Source: Magnolia sinica (Eukaryota; Streptophyta; Magnoliopsida; Magnoliales; Magnoliaceae). From it: 64,000 nucleotides of DNA. Shown piece by piece: positions 24,285 through 35,221 of this stretch (position 1 is the first letter of the stretch; each line of letters begins with the position of its first letter). The notes beneath the pieces are model-generated. The model did not search any database. It saw only the letters and a program-made list of their open reading frames with translations, and was not told where the DNA came from. The stretch is from assembly GCF_029962835.1 (NCBI RefSeq), contig NC_080582.1:14578032-14642031 (forward strand), given 5' to 3'. The position numbers and the translations under genes were made by a program.

Positions 24285-25495
24285 TGATGCAGGACATGGA
24301 AAATTAAATATGATATGCAAGATTTCAGGCTTAGATCCTACCAATTCAGAAACAATCACACAAATTCCACGTCCCACATGAAAATCCAAACATACAATTA
24401 AAAAGGGGAATCTATGGGGGTCCAAGCCGACACAGGCTAGGACTGGACCAATAAAAATTATAAACCAAACGATGTCAAAGGGAAATAAAATCAACTACTC
24501 ATTCATAAAAATCAGTCCCTAATCCAAGGGATTCCCTAATTTCAATTCAAGGAACCCTAAGGTGATGAAAAGGGGCAAATCAATTAGGGATCATATAATC
24601 TAGGGTTAGGATTCATGAAAAACGGCTATGAGAGGATAAAAGAGGATAAAAACCTGAGCCAAAAGATGATCCCGCGTGTGGACAACAACAATGGCCCAGA
24701 CGGACGTGCGTGTGATCCCGGCCGCACGTGTGTGGGGCCTATTATTCAGAAAAAGGCCACCTTGGCCCTAGTCGGCCAGGGATGGACTCCAAAACCCCCA
24801 AATCTCAGCTCGATCCGATGTACGGTTTGTGCGTGGTGCTCCGCCGAAGTTTCAGCTCGCTTGCGAGCCGAAATCTAGAAACCTGTTGTAATGAAGAAAT
24901 TTGATGCAACAAAAGGACAAATTCGAAGTACGGATGGTGGGGGAAGATGGAAAAAAAGATGATGGAAGATGGGGGTGAATTGGGATTGATGCGGCTTCGC
25001 ACCACGGTAGTTAATCATTCGAAAAGGGAGAGCTTCGCACCCACTTTTGAATTCTTCCACAACTCACGAAGAGAGCAAAAAAATAAAGTAGGAATTTTTT
25101 ATTAACTTCAATGAATGAAAAGAAATACAAGGGGTGCCTATTTATAGGGAGAACCTTATACTCAAAAACTCGCACCATGTGCGACACCTATTACTTGGCG
25201 ATGAAATAAACTAAAATAAAAACGAAACAAAGAAATCTAAAGCGTTCACGATGTTCTAAATAATAATAATAAGCAAAACCTAAAATATAAAACCAATCCG
25301 ATGAGTGGGCCACGATCATGAGATCCTAAGGTGGGCTTTTCTTGACTATCGGGCCACTTTTCTGAACTAAAACTTGACTTCTAGCTAGGAGGCCCTCCTT
25401 GGACGTCGTCATCGAGCCAGATAGATGGTGGGGTCCTCCTTCTACGTATGTACGTGCGTAAGGGGGCAGCGTGAGTGCGTGTGATGTCCACATCA
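24285..25495 (-). repeat. Gypsy element 5' LTR
   Basis: 1211 bp, TG...CA ends. It has few differences from the left copy (for example gcgggtccaag versus gggggtccaag), consistent with a young insertion. Confidence 0.93.
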
Positions 25496-25829
25496 CCGCC
25501 CTTGCTGCGTCGTCCAGGGACCCCTCTGCTTCAGATCTGCTCGTCCGAACCCTGCTCCAGATCTACTCGTCTGAACCTTGTTGTTGTTGCTCCAGATCTG
25601 CTGTCCGAACCCTGTTGTTGTTGCTATTGTTCCATCCTGTTCCAAATCTGCTCGTCCGAACCCTGTTACTGTTGCTCCAGATCTAAGTTTTCCAGATCTA
25701 GAGCCCCTATTGCTGTTGTTATTGCGCCATCTCCAGAAACTGCAATTGCTTGGGTATCTCCTGTTGCACGGTACATCTAACACCTTCTTCTGCTGCAACT
25801 CTTTGCATGCTTTACATTACTTCAGATCA

Positions 25830-28800
25830 ATGGACAAGGACTCATCACGTACAGAGGCCCCACGTTGTATTTTTGATGGTACCAACTATTCTCTATGGGC
25901 CATCCATTTTCAGAACTTCCTCAAGGGTCGTGGTTTGTGAGGACTCATTGATGGATCTGTTCCTATCCCCACTTCCACAGATGCCGACAAATTAGTTGAT
26001 TGGGACTTGAACAATGGACGGATTATTACCTGGATTCTCGATTTAGTCGATCGGTCCATTGTTATTGGCCTCAAACTTCATCGCACTGCTAAGGCAATAT
26101 GGGAGCATCTCCAGACAATTTATCAATAGAGTAATGCGGCCCGGTTATACCGCTTGGAACAGGATCTCGTTAACCTTACTCAGGGTGATGACAGTATTCA
26201 ATCATTTTACTCCAAAATTGTCACTATTTAGACAGAGATGGCTATGATGGATCCAACATTTCCTCATGACTTTAAGATATTTCAATCTATGCGCGAGAGT
26301 GTACAAGCAAGACAATTTCTTATGAAGCTGCATTTGGAATTTGAGCATTGTCGGGCTGCTCTCTTGAACCGTAACCCTCCTTCGTTGAATTCGGTTATTA
26401 ATGATTTATTGGCTAAGGAACAACGACTGAAAGTTCTCTCTTCCTTCCTCAACTCCGAGATCATCTGATATGGTGCTTACTGTGTCCACCACTACATTAA
26501 CACGTGGTTCCACTCCTTTGACTTGTCGCGGCTGCAACAAGGTGGGTTATGTTATTGCTCAATGCAAAGAATGGTGCGCTTATTGTCCACAGACTGGTCA
26601 TGGTATTCAGGACTGCCGTACACATGCCTATATATCTTCTTTTGACCGTGGACGTGGTGGTCGTGGCCATGGTCGTGCTCTTTCTGCTACTGCTGCCAGT
26701 ATTTCTTCCGAGCCGTCTGTTAGTGATTCTCCATCTACTATTTTTGCTGAAGGTCTTTCATCACCTTTGACTCCTACGATGCTCCAGTAAATCGTTCAGG
26801 CCCTTTCTGCAGCCGGGATGTCAGGTATATCCCCATTTTCTGCATGGTTCTTCGATTCGGGTGCTTCCAATCATATAACTGGTGTTGTATCCCATCTTCA
26901 TGATATTCATCCCTATACCGAAAATTAGGCTATTTCTACTGCGGATGGCACTAGACTACCTATTCAATCCGTTGGATCATTGACTTTCTCTCCTTCTGCT
27001 CATCGCTAGTTCACCCTTCATGATGTGTTTCATGTCTCTAACCTCTACTCCAATTTAATTTTAGTTGGTCAACTCACAGCCAATAACTGCTTAGTCATAT
27101 TTCTTCCCAATTGTTGTTTTGTGCAGGATCTGACAATGGGGAAGGTACTTGGGATGGGTAGGCGGCATGGTCGTCTGTACGTGCTAGACTTTGATCCATC
27201 TATCACTCCGACTCATTGTTTCTTTTCTCCATCTTCATCAGATATTTGTTCAGCAAATAAATTATGGAAATTATGGCACTTTCGCCTGAGTTATCCACAT
27301 TCCGATCGGTTAATTCAATTATTTTCTTTTGGCATGTTAGGGAACGTTTCTCTTAATAAAAACGATTTGGATTATTCTTGTTCATCTTGTTGTCTTTCAT
27401 AAAGTAAGTGTATTCCTTTTTCTCTAAGGCCCTGTTTGTTTTTCAAAGAAATGGGAAATACTAGGGTAAATGGTAATAATTATTTCCCTCCGTAGTTGCC
27501 GCACACTCCCCCGTGACTGATTTGACAGCTTACTGTTTGGAGGTAAAAGTAGCAAATATTGAAAAACATTTGTGGGTCCCACCATGATGCATATCATATA
27601 TCCACACCGTTCATCCATTATGTCAGATAAATTTATGATATGAGCCAAAAAATGAGACATATCCAATGCTCAAGTGGACCACGCCATAGAAAACTGTGAA
27701 TTAAATGCTTACCGTTAAAAACTTCTTGGGGCCACTGTTTCTTTTAGTATGAGCCAGTTGAGTGTTGGATCTAACTTATTTTTCTCCTCATATTTCAAAA
27801 TTTTGTGATAAAATGGATGGACGGAACAGATATATCATATACATCGAGATGGGGTCCTAAAATGACCACTACTACTTTTGAACCAGTTTCCAAGAAGTGA
27901 AATCTCCGTGAATATTCAAACAGGCGAAATGTTAACAATCACCCATTTCCATGGTATTTACCTTTTCCCGGTGAAACGATGAAAATCAAACAGGCCCTAA
28001 GTATTACAAAATCAATTTCTATGTTTGAATTAGTTCATACAGATGTCTAGGGTCTTTCACCTATTATGTCTCTCTCTGGGTTATGTTACTATGTTATATT
28101 CATTGATGATTTCACACGTTACACCTGGATTTACTTTCTGCACTCGAAGTTACAGGTTTTTGAAAAATTCAAGATATTTCACTCTATGGTAAAGACTCAA
28201 TTTCGGGTTCCAGTACAAACTCTCCGCTTTGACTCAGGGGGGGAATATCTGTCAACCAATTTTCGTACATTTCTTCAGAGTCATGGGATTATTCATCAGA
28301 CCACCTGTTCTGATACTCCACAATAGAACGGGGTGGCTGAACGAAAAAATCATCATATTGTTGAAACTGCTAACACCCTAATGACAGCCATGAGTGTTCC
28401 TCCTTCTTTCTTTGCGGAAGCAATGTTACATTCAGTCTACTTGATTAACCGGATGCCAACCAACGTTCTGAACAGTAAATCTTCATACTTTGTTCTCAAC
28501 GGCTTACCTCCTACATATTCCACATTTCGTGTTTTTGGTTGTGTCTGTTATGTTCACCTGGCTTCACGTGAGCGTAATAAACTATCTCCAAAATCGATCA
28601 AATGTATGTACTTGGGATTTGGAGAAACTCAGAAGGGTTTTCGATGTTATGATCCGGTCGCACGTCGTGTTCGGGTTTCACGACATGTTGTTTTTCTTGA
28701 ACATATTGCCTTTCATTAATCTCTTCCTCCTCCGCACGCCCCAACATCTCCTGGTCTAACCACCTTTCCTAATATTCATTTTGCCTCGAGTACTCTCCCT

Positions 28801-30513
28801 CGTCCATTGCAGGTTTACTTGCGTCGACCAAATACAGCTCCATCACCTATTACTCAACCTGAACCTACTGTACCTGTTACAGATCCTGAACCTACCTCGA
28901 TACGTCGTTCCGATCATGTACATTGAGCGCTTGATCGCTTGATATGCTCTATGTCTGCCATGAATGCTACTCTGGATACTGTTTTTATTCCTACTTCATA
29001 CTCTCAAGCAGCCACTCATGATTTTTGGAAGAAGGCTATAACAGAAGAACTTGCGGCATTGGATGGTAATCATACATGGGACATTGTCACTCGACCCGCT
29101 GACCAATAGCTAATTGGTAGCAAATGGATTTATTCTGTCAAGCTCAAGTCTGATGAATTATTGGATCGATACAAAGCTCGACTTGTTGCTCAGGGATACA
29201 AACAGGAATATGGAATTGATTACAATGAGACATTTGCTCCCGTGGCCAAGATGAAAACTGTTCGTACTCTTCTGGCAATATCTTCCGTCCGCTCTTGGCC
29301 ACTTTCTTAGATGGATGTGAAAAATGTTTTTCTTCATGGAGACCTCCAAGAAACAGTATATTTGAAACCTCCTCCTGGCTCCTTAATCCCTGACAATAAG
29401 GTATGTCGCCTGAAGAAAGCCCTGCATGGCCCCAAACAGGCACCTCGGGCATGGTTCCAACTCTTTCACGATGTTGTTACGGGTGCTGGCTTTACTCAAA
29501 GTGGTCATGACCCATCATTATTTTTGCGCACCACTGCTCGCAGAATTGTCATTGTTCTCGTCTATGTTGATGACCTACTTCTGACTGGTAGTGATGCTAC
29601 TGGCATCTCGGTTTTAAATGAAGTTCTGCAATCCTCCTTCAAGATGAAGGACCTCGGCCATCTCACATACTTTCTTGGGCTTGAAATTTCACGTTCTAAA
29701 CGTGGGGTCCTGGTCAGCCAACGTAACTATACTAAGGATCTTCTCGCCTTGGCATCATTGACGGATCAGAAGACAGTTTAGACTCCCTTAGAACTTAACG
29801 TTTAATATGGCCATGATGATGGTGATCTGCTTGCACAGTTCGACTTATACCGCCGTTTGGTTGGGAGTTTGGTTTACTTAAGTATGACTCGCCCTGATAT
29901 TGCGTACGCTGTCTAAGTCGTCAGTCAGTTTGTTTCTACTCCTCGGACTCTTCATATGATTGCGGTGTTGCGTATCCTACGGTACTTTCGTGGAACTCTA
30001 GATCGATCACTATTCTTCTCCTCCACGGCGACTCTGGACCTTTATGCTTATTCGGATGCTGATTGGGCCGGTTGCGCTCTCACATGACGATCTACCACTG
30101 GCTATTGTGTTTTTCTCGGCACTTCTCTCATCTCTTGGAAGTGTAAGAAGCAGGCCCCTGTTTCCAAATCAAGCACAGAAGCCGAGTATCGGGCGATGTT
30201 CGCTACGTGTAGTGAGCTTGTTTGGTTACGTGGACTTCTTTCCGACTTGGGTGTTCCTCTGCAGAATCCTACTCCACTCCATGTTGATAATCTAAGTGTC
30301 ATTCAGATTGCCTCTAACCCGGTTTTTCATGAACGGACGAAGCATATTGAAGTTGACTGTCACTTTATCCGCGAGAAATTTCAGTCTAGGCTCATTTCTC
30401 TTCCACATGTTGCATCCTATGATCAGATTACCGACATTCTCACCAAGTCCCTCACTTCTGCACGTCACTCATTTCTAGTTGGTAAACTATTACTTATCGA
30501 TGACCCACATTAG
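25830..30513 (+). pseudogene. Copia gag-pol polyprotein, interrupted by stops and a MITE
   Basis: Starts MDKDSSRTEAPRC. The order is: UBN2-type gag (25830-26460), tandem zinc knuckles (second one intact, CAYCPQTGHGIQDC; first has Tyr for His), protease with DSGASNHITG (26848-26895), and the GAG_pre-integrase and HHCC region (27240-27400). The integrase core follows with HTD, FDSGGEY and ERKNHH (28040-28370), then RT with YVDD (29560-29580) and RNase H with YSDADWAGC and STEAEYRAM (30045-30200). About ten in-frame stops occur, many explained by C-to-T changes on either strand (Gln CAG to TAG, Trp TGG to TGA/TAG, Arg CGA to TGA). Dead. Confidence 0.93.
27428..27997. mobile_element. PIF/Harbinger-like MITE in the copia integrase
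   Basis: The 570 bp begin ggccctgtttg and end caaacaggccc, with taa on both sides (27425-27427, 27998-28000), the target preference of PIF/Harbinger elements. The imperfect inverted repeat extends ~45 bp. Taking out the MITE and one taa makes the integrase frame continuous across the site. The interior carries the 'gtgggtcccaccatgatg' core shared with the other MITEs in this window. Confidence 0.88.
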
Positions 30514-30525
30514 TTTGAGGGGGGA
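30514..30525 (+). other. Copia polypurine tract
   Basis: tttgaggggggat-like purine run immediately before the 3' LTR; standard position for plus-strand priming. Confidence 0.8.
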
Positions 30526-30698
30526 TGTTAGACAGGCTCACATACCTTGTATAGCTAGTATACCTTGTATAGTTCATTTCCATAGGTAGAAGATTTTGAT
30601 TTTATTATTTTCCTTGTATAGATGACTGTAATCTCTATATATTCAACCTTTTTGGGTTGTCTCAAATACAGAAAAGCTTCAGCTTCTCTCGGCTTTCA
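30526..30698 (+). repeat. Copia 3' LTR
   Basis: 173 bp, starts tgttagacaggctc, ends ctctcggctttca, followed by target copy gaatg. Confidence 0.95.
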
Positions 30699-30955
30699 GA
30701 ATGCACCCATGTGATTAGCACATGCACATTGAATGTAGACCATCTGTTATCCATTCTGTAACTGACTGTAATTTGTTCACATGGCCCACCTGATGAGTTG
30801 ACCAGCCTATCATTGAGACAAGGCATGCCATCTTAACGAATGGCTTGAATCTCATGCAGTTGTGACACGTCAGCATGTGCGCTGATTTCTTTGGAGTCTG
30901 CAGATGCACATCAACTGCTAGCATTACACATCTAGTAAAGAAGCAAACAATGAAC

Positions 30956-31072
30956 CTGTGAGAGATGTAGGTAGTTCATTATAAACTCATTTTCGGGAGT
31001 GTCAGCTCCTAAATCAGATGATGCAAGGGGAAATGAAAAGCTAAGGAGCATAAAAACTGGCTTTGGGATTAC
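30956..31072 (-). CDS. Candidate isolated exon of an unrecognised gene
   Basis: A 117-nt minus-strand block lies between a good acceptor (tatttatttttgcag) and a donor (CTCACAG then gttcat). It is open for 39 codons in phase 0 (VIPKPVFMLLSFSF, then DTPENEFIMNYLHLSQ). Family unknown. It may belong with the block at 20337-20452 across the copia insertion. Shown by splice-site layout and open frame only. Confidence 0.35.
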
Positions 31073-31570
31073 CTGCAAAAATAAATAAATCAATAATAAA
31101 ATATTTCCATGGTTTTAATGGATGATAAATGAAGCGGAATCAAAGGGGAGAGAGAGTCATACTACCAGTGGGTACGAATCCGGGGATTTACATACAATCC
31201 AATAGTTCTCTTTTTCTGACTTCCAAAAATGCAGCACTTCCCGCGTACAAAGGAGTTAGACAGATCATGAACATGTATGGTTATTCTAACTGCTTGCTGC
31301 AGCACAAGTTTGCCCAAATCCAAACAACACCATGGACTGTAATAAATAACAATGGGAATAGCATCCTGAGCACCCATTTCATAAAAGTGGGACCAATATT
31401 TCATCGATCTAGACCACCGATGTTATTCAATGCAGAGTGGATCAGGGATGAGCAAAAGTTATCATACAGATTATGAGATTCCAACCATCATATATTTTCT
31501 CTTAACATGGCCCCTTATTCTATTATTTATTAACCGTAAGGTTAAAAAGTCGAAAGGTCATTTCTTCTCA

Positions 31571-31657
31571 GGAACCCCCATAAATATTGCTGAAAGGTTA
31601 GGATTACCACAAATTGTAATAGATAAAGCACAGGAACTATTTGGAACTGCAAGTGCA
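31571..31657 (+). pseudogene. MutS2-like exon fragment
   Basis: After an acceptor-like tttcttctcag, 29 codons read as the conserved stretch downstream of the MutS2 ATPase (INIAERLGLPQIVIDKAQEL, then FGTASA). In plants MutS2-like proteins are organelle-targeted MutS-family ATPases. No other exon of such a gene is visible nearby and no donor follows, so this is an isolated relic. Confidence 0.55.
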
Positions 31658-31699
31658 ATACTACAATTCCAAACATTAACTTATGATTTTTATGACAAC

Positions 31700-34400
31700 A
31701 AGCACAATAACATCTCTGTTTAAAAGCCTCTGAAATTCATTCGTCCCCAATATGGGACTAAAAGCGTTTTATGAAATGATGGCAGATTCAGATTTGAAGG
31801 TACTAGCCCTTTATTTAGATGATGCTATTCCATACCATTTATTTTGGAAATCACTAGTCGCTCATCAAGTACAGATTGTTGGGTACAGAGGGAGATATTT
31901 GTTCATGGGTCCATGGATAAGCTCAGTAAGCATTTCATTACCTAAGAGAATGAGGATAGCTGGTTATCACCTAATAATTTTGTTGCCTGTTATATTTTCA
32001 TCTGTTTATGGCCATTGACTTGAACTCCTGACTTGGAGCCCATAACCTTATGGGTCATAAGAACCTGCTTGGATCCATTAAATAGATGGAATGCCCTTGG
32101 TTACATCCCCTGCCCCCTGCATCTTTTTTGGTGGATGTGTAGAAACGGCACATTATTTGAGTTTCCTGCTTGCATGACTGTAGTAACATTCAAATTCAAG
32201 TTGCAGTTGGGCAAATTTCTGGGATTTTCAAATGAGGGGGATTCCTTGGAGCATATCCTCTTCAATTCTACTATGAAAAAGAGGATGAATTAGGGCCGAC
32301 AAGGAACACTAGAAAGGAAGATAAAAGGCTGGTGATGAGGCAAAAATTGGGAATTGGACAATGCATGCATAGGCTTCAGGTTGTGCAATCAGGATGGGTA
32401 TCTGATGATTAAAATGATATCCTAGAATGCGAGGGGCATGGGGAATGCACCAATGATTTTGTATCTGTGTCGTTTGGTGAGAAATTGTAAGGCTTGTATT
32501 CTTATGCTTCAAGAGCCTATGGTTAACTTCTCTAAGTTACCTCAAGTAGCAAAGGAATTGGGATTTGAGTATTGAGTAAATGAAACTGCATCTCAGGTGA
32601 CATAGGAGCCTCTGACTAAAGTTGCACGATCAAGTCACAAGCGAAAGGCAATGATAGAGTGATAACTAAATCATGACTGTGATTTCGATAGACACAGGTG
32701 TCTGGATGTGTACCGTCGAATTTTGTCCAATGATCAGAACATACAACATGAGTTGTTTGAATGGATGGAAACCATCGCTCACAAATAACAAAGGATTCCA
32801 GGGTTTGGCTGCCTACAGGCATGTTTGGGTACGAAGAAAATCATGGTTGACATGGGTTTTCTGTAAAAATTGAATATTAAGGCTTCCAACTCAAGCTTGG
32901 GATTCGAGCTTTCACAGACAAAGGAATCCGCCTAAAACGGATCTCTCCTCCAAATTCCCTCTAAATGCTATACTACAAAAAAATGCAATCCAACAGTACA
33001 TGCCTCTAGAAAGAGAGCATGTTCACATAGAAGCCACTTTAAGAGAGCATGCTCATATTTTAGAACCAGCTTTGTATATGGTTTGCATCTTGTGCACATG
33101 AGTCTGGCACATTGGCACATGTTCCATTGCTTATTTCTTCAATTACATTTTTCCACCCATAAGAAAGCAATTGAAACTAGAATTTTGGTCGAATGAGCTT
33201 CTAAATATCATCTATGTTCCATTCACTTTACATTCAAACTATGTGCGCGTATATATTCGATTGTACAGACTTGTTTCTAATCAGGAATTTTGGGGTTTGA
33301 AAACTTATCAAAGTTTAGATCTTACAAGGGGGAAAAAAAACAGAGGATTTCATTGAATAAAGAAAACTGCATTGTAAGAAAGTGGGTTCCTAATCTCAAA
33401 CAAGTGATTCTTCAATCCAATGAAGATTAGACGTATGATTCTCGTCATTTATTCTTCCTAAGCAATTTATAACATTTTTACAGTGTTATTAACAAGAGAT
33501 TTAAAAGACGACGTGAGTGGTCATGATTTGAAGAATTCGCGATTTGTGGTCTGTCGAAGATTGTCAATCGAGCACAAGTATCACAATTTTTTCTCCTTCT
33601 TTTTCTTCTTCTTCCTTTTTTTTTTGTTTGTTTGAAAGAGGGAATGTTTATTGCCCTCTAAACGATGTGTTAGCAAGCAGAAGGGGAGATTGCACAATCC
33701 CATGTTCTTGGTGGTTGCAACCATTGGAAACCAACCTCTAAATAGCAATCATGGGGTCAAGCAGCACAATCAGTGTTGGCCCAACCTGGGTTGAATGACA
33801 AGGCTGGTCTCTTGAGCTCTGGTTGCATGACCAGAGCTGGTCACTCGGGTTCTGTCTGTGTGACCAACGTTTTTCTCCATGGCCCTAGTTGTGCGACCAA
33901 GGCTAGTGGCTTAGATTTAGTTGTGTGGCTGGGCCAGTTGCTTGCCAGATTTTGAGCCATTTTAGTGGTCAATGTATGGTGACATTTGGATGACCTTTTC
34001 TTGGTTCCTTGGGCTATGTATGATATCCAAGAGTAGATGGAGACTTCTATCCATGGATCTAAGATCACAGATATGATTCGATTGTCTGAAACTTGTGTCT
34101 GCTCACCTGTGGCTTGATCTACTACTCATGAGACTAGCTAACCATAGAAATCTTCATGAAGCTTTTGCTCTTGTAGTGATATGGTCAAGATACATGTCAA
34201 CCATTCAATTAACCATTAAAGGGGTAAGAAACTTGGGGTGGTCTTTTACATAATGTACATATGTATGAATGTGTTCATGTTACGTGTATATTTCAACTGA
34301 GATTTGTAATTAATTCAGATATCAAAGATCAAAACAGAGGTATGGTAGAAAACAACATATGAACAACGCGATAAGCTAATGTTGATAACATCGGGCTTGG
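31700..34400. other. Intergenic stretch without a supported gene
   Basis: Short open frames up to 88 codons (31752-32018) show no recognisable motif or splice context. 33740-33960 has a run of degenerate ~50-bp repeats around 'gtgtgaccaacg' and 'ggctggtctcttg'. I see nothing else. Confidence 0.5.
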
Positions 34401-34401
34401 A

Positions 34402-34404
<3 letters not shown>

Positions 34405-34481
<77 letters not shown>
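34405..34481. repeat. Compound (CT)n(AT)n microsatellite
   Basis: About 22 CT units followed by about 15 AT units. The open frames over it on both strands are artefacts of the repeat. A (GA)n run of about 17 units follows at 34735-34770. Confidence 0.95.
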
Positions 34482-34483
<2 letters not shown>

Positions 34484-34730
34484 GCTATTTATTGGAAATT
34501 TACAAAAAAACAAAACCAGATTACATATATCTATAAGAACCCCATATTTAGCCTTTGCCCATGGTAACAAGCAGGCGTTCTATGAACTTGTAGCCATTAT
34601 GAGGAATGCAGTGTCAAGCAAGTCATTTCGAGAAAATGGTCATTGTTTAAGGCACAATTCACTGGCATTTCAAAGCTTGCAAGGGATTAATATAGATGTA
34701 TTTTAGAACATCTGAGTTGGTTTGAATCTC

Positions 34731-34773
<43 letters not shown>

Positions 34774-35221
34774 CAAGCAGTTGGAATTACTCAGAACACC
34801 TTCAACCTTTGCTTAGTGGAAATGTTTTCACTATAATTATAGTGCAAATGAGTTGTGTGAGTCTGACCATGATGTGTTAATGACATTCAATCTATCCATC
34901 ACGTATGCTCTCTCTTGTTTGGCCAAGGGCCCAAAAATCAGGCCAATCCATGACTCGGGCCACACGAGCAAGAATGATTGGGAGGAGGGTGTGCACTCTC
35001 AAGTGTTCCCTATGGTGTAGCCCACCTAAGTCATGGATTGACATGATTTTGGGCCCTTGGCCAAACATGGGAGGGTGTTCATGATGGCTGAAGTGGTTGT
35101 CATCAACACATCACTGTGAGGCTCAAGAGGTTGTTTTCACCACAATTGTAAATGGCAACATTGAAAACATAAATAAATGTTATAATTAACCACATTACTA
35201 GCAAATTAACTATACAAGTGT

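Larger units (their letters stand above)
20989..25495 (-). mobile_element. Non-autonomous chromodomain Ty3/gypsy element inserted in the copia leader
   Basis: Two LTRs of identical length (20989-22199 and 24285-25495, 1211 bp each) are flanked by a perfect 5-bp duplication ccgcc (20984-20988, 25496-25500). On the minus strand the order is: 5' LTR (right), primer site TGGTATCAGAGCTT (24280-24267), A-rich leader, gag N-terminus, a fused pol remnant with a chromodomain, polypurine tract (ccggggagaa, at ~22200-22212), 3' LTR. The internal region is only 2.1 kb. Most of gag, protease, RT, RNase H and the integrase core are missing, so it must have used enzymes from a relative. Confidence 0.93.
20602..30698 (+). 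mobile_element. Ty1/copia LTR retrotransposon, nested and decayed
   Basis: It is bounded by two 173-bp LTRs (20602-20774, 30526-30698) with a perfect 5-bp target duplication gaatg (20597-20601 and 30699-30703). Primer site tggtatcagagc (20775-20786) is of the tRNA-iMet type; the polypurine tract tttgaggggggat lies just before 30526. The copia order integrase before RT and RNase H is seen. Subtracting a gypsy insertion (20989-25500) and a MITE (27428-28000) leaves about 5.0 kb, a normal copia length. The lineage is not assigned; short LTRs are typical of several copia lineages. Confidence 0.95.

Noticed and set aside
31129..32293. Plus-strand frames of 86-115 codons
   Set aside because: No family resemblance apart from the short MutS2-like piece, no splice layout, and stops in all frames between them.
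34376..34570. Frames of poly-RE and poly-SL over the CT/AT microsatellite
   Set aside because: Simple-sequence artefact on both strands.
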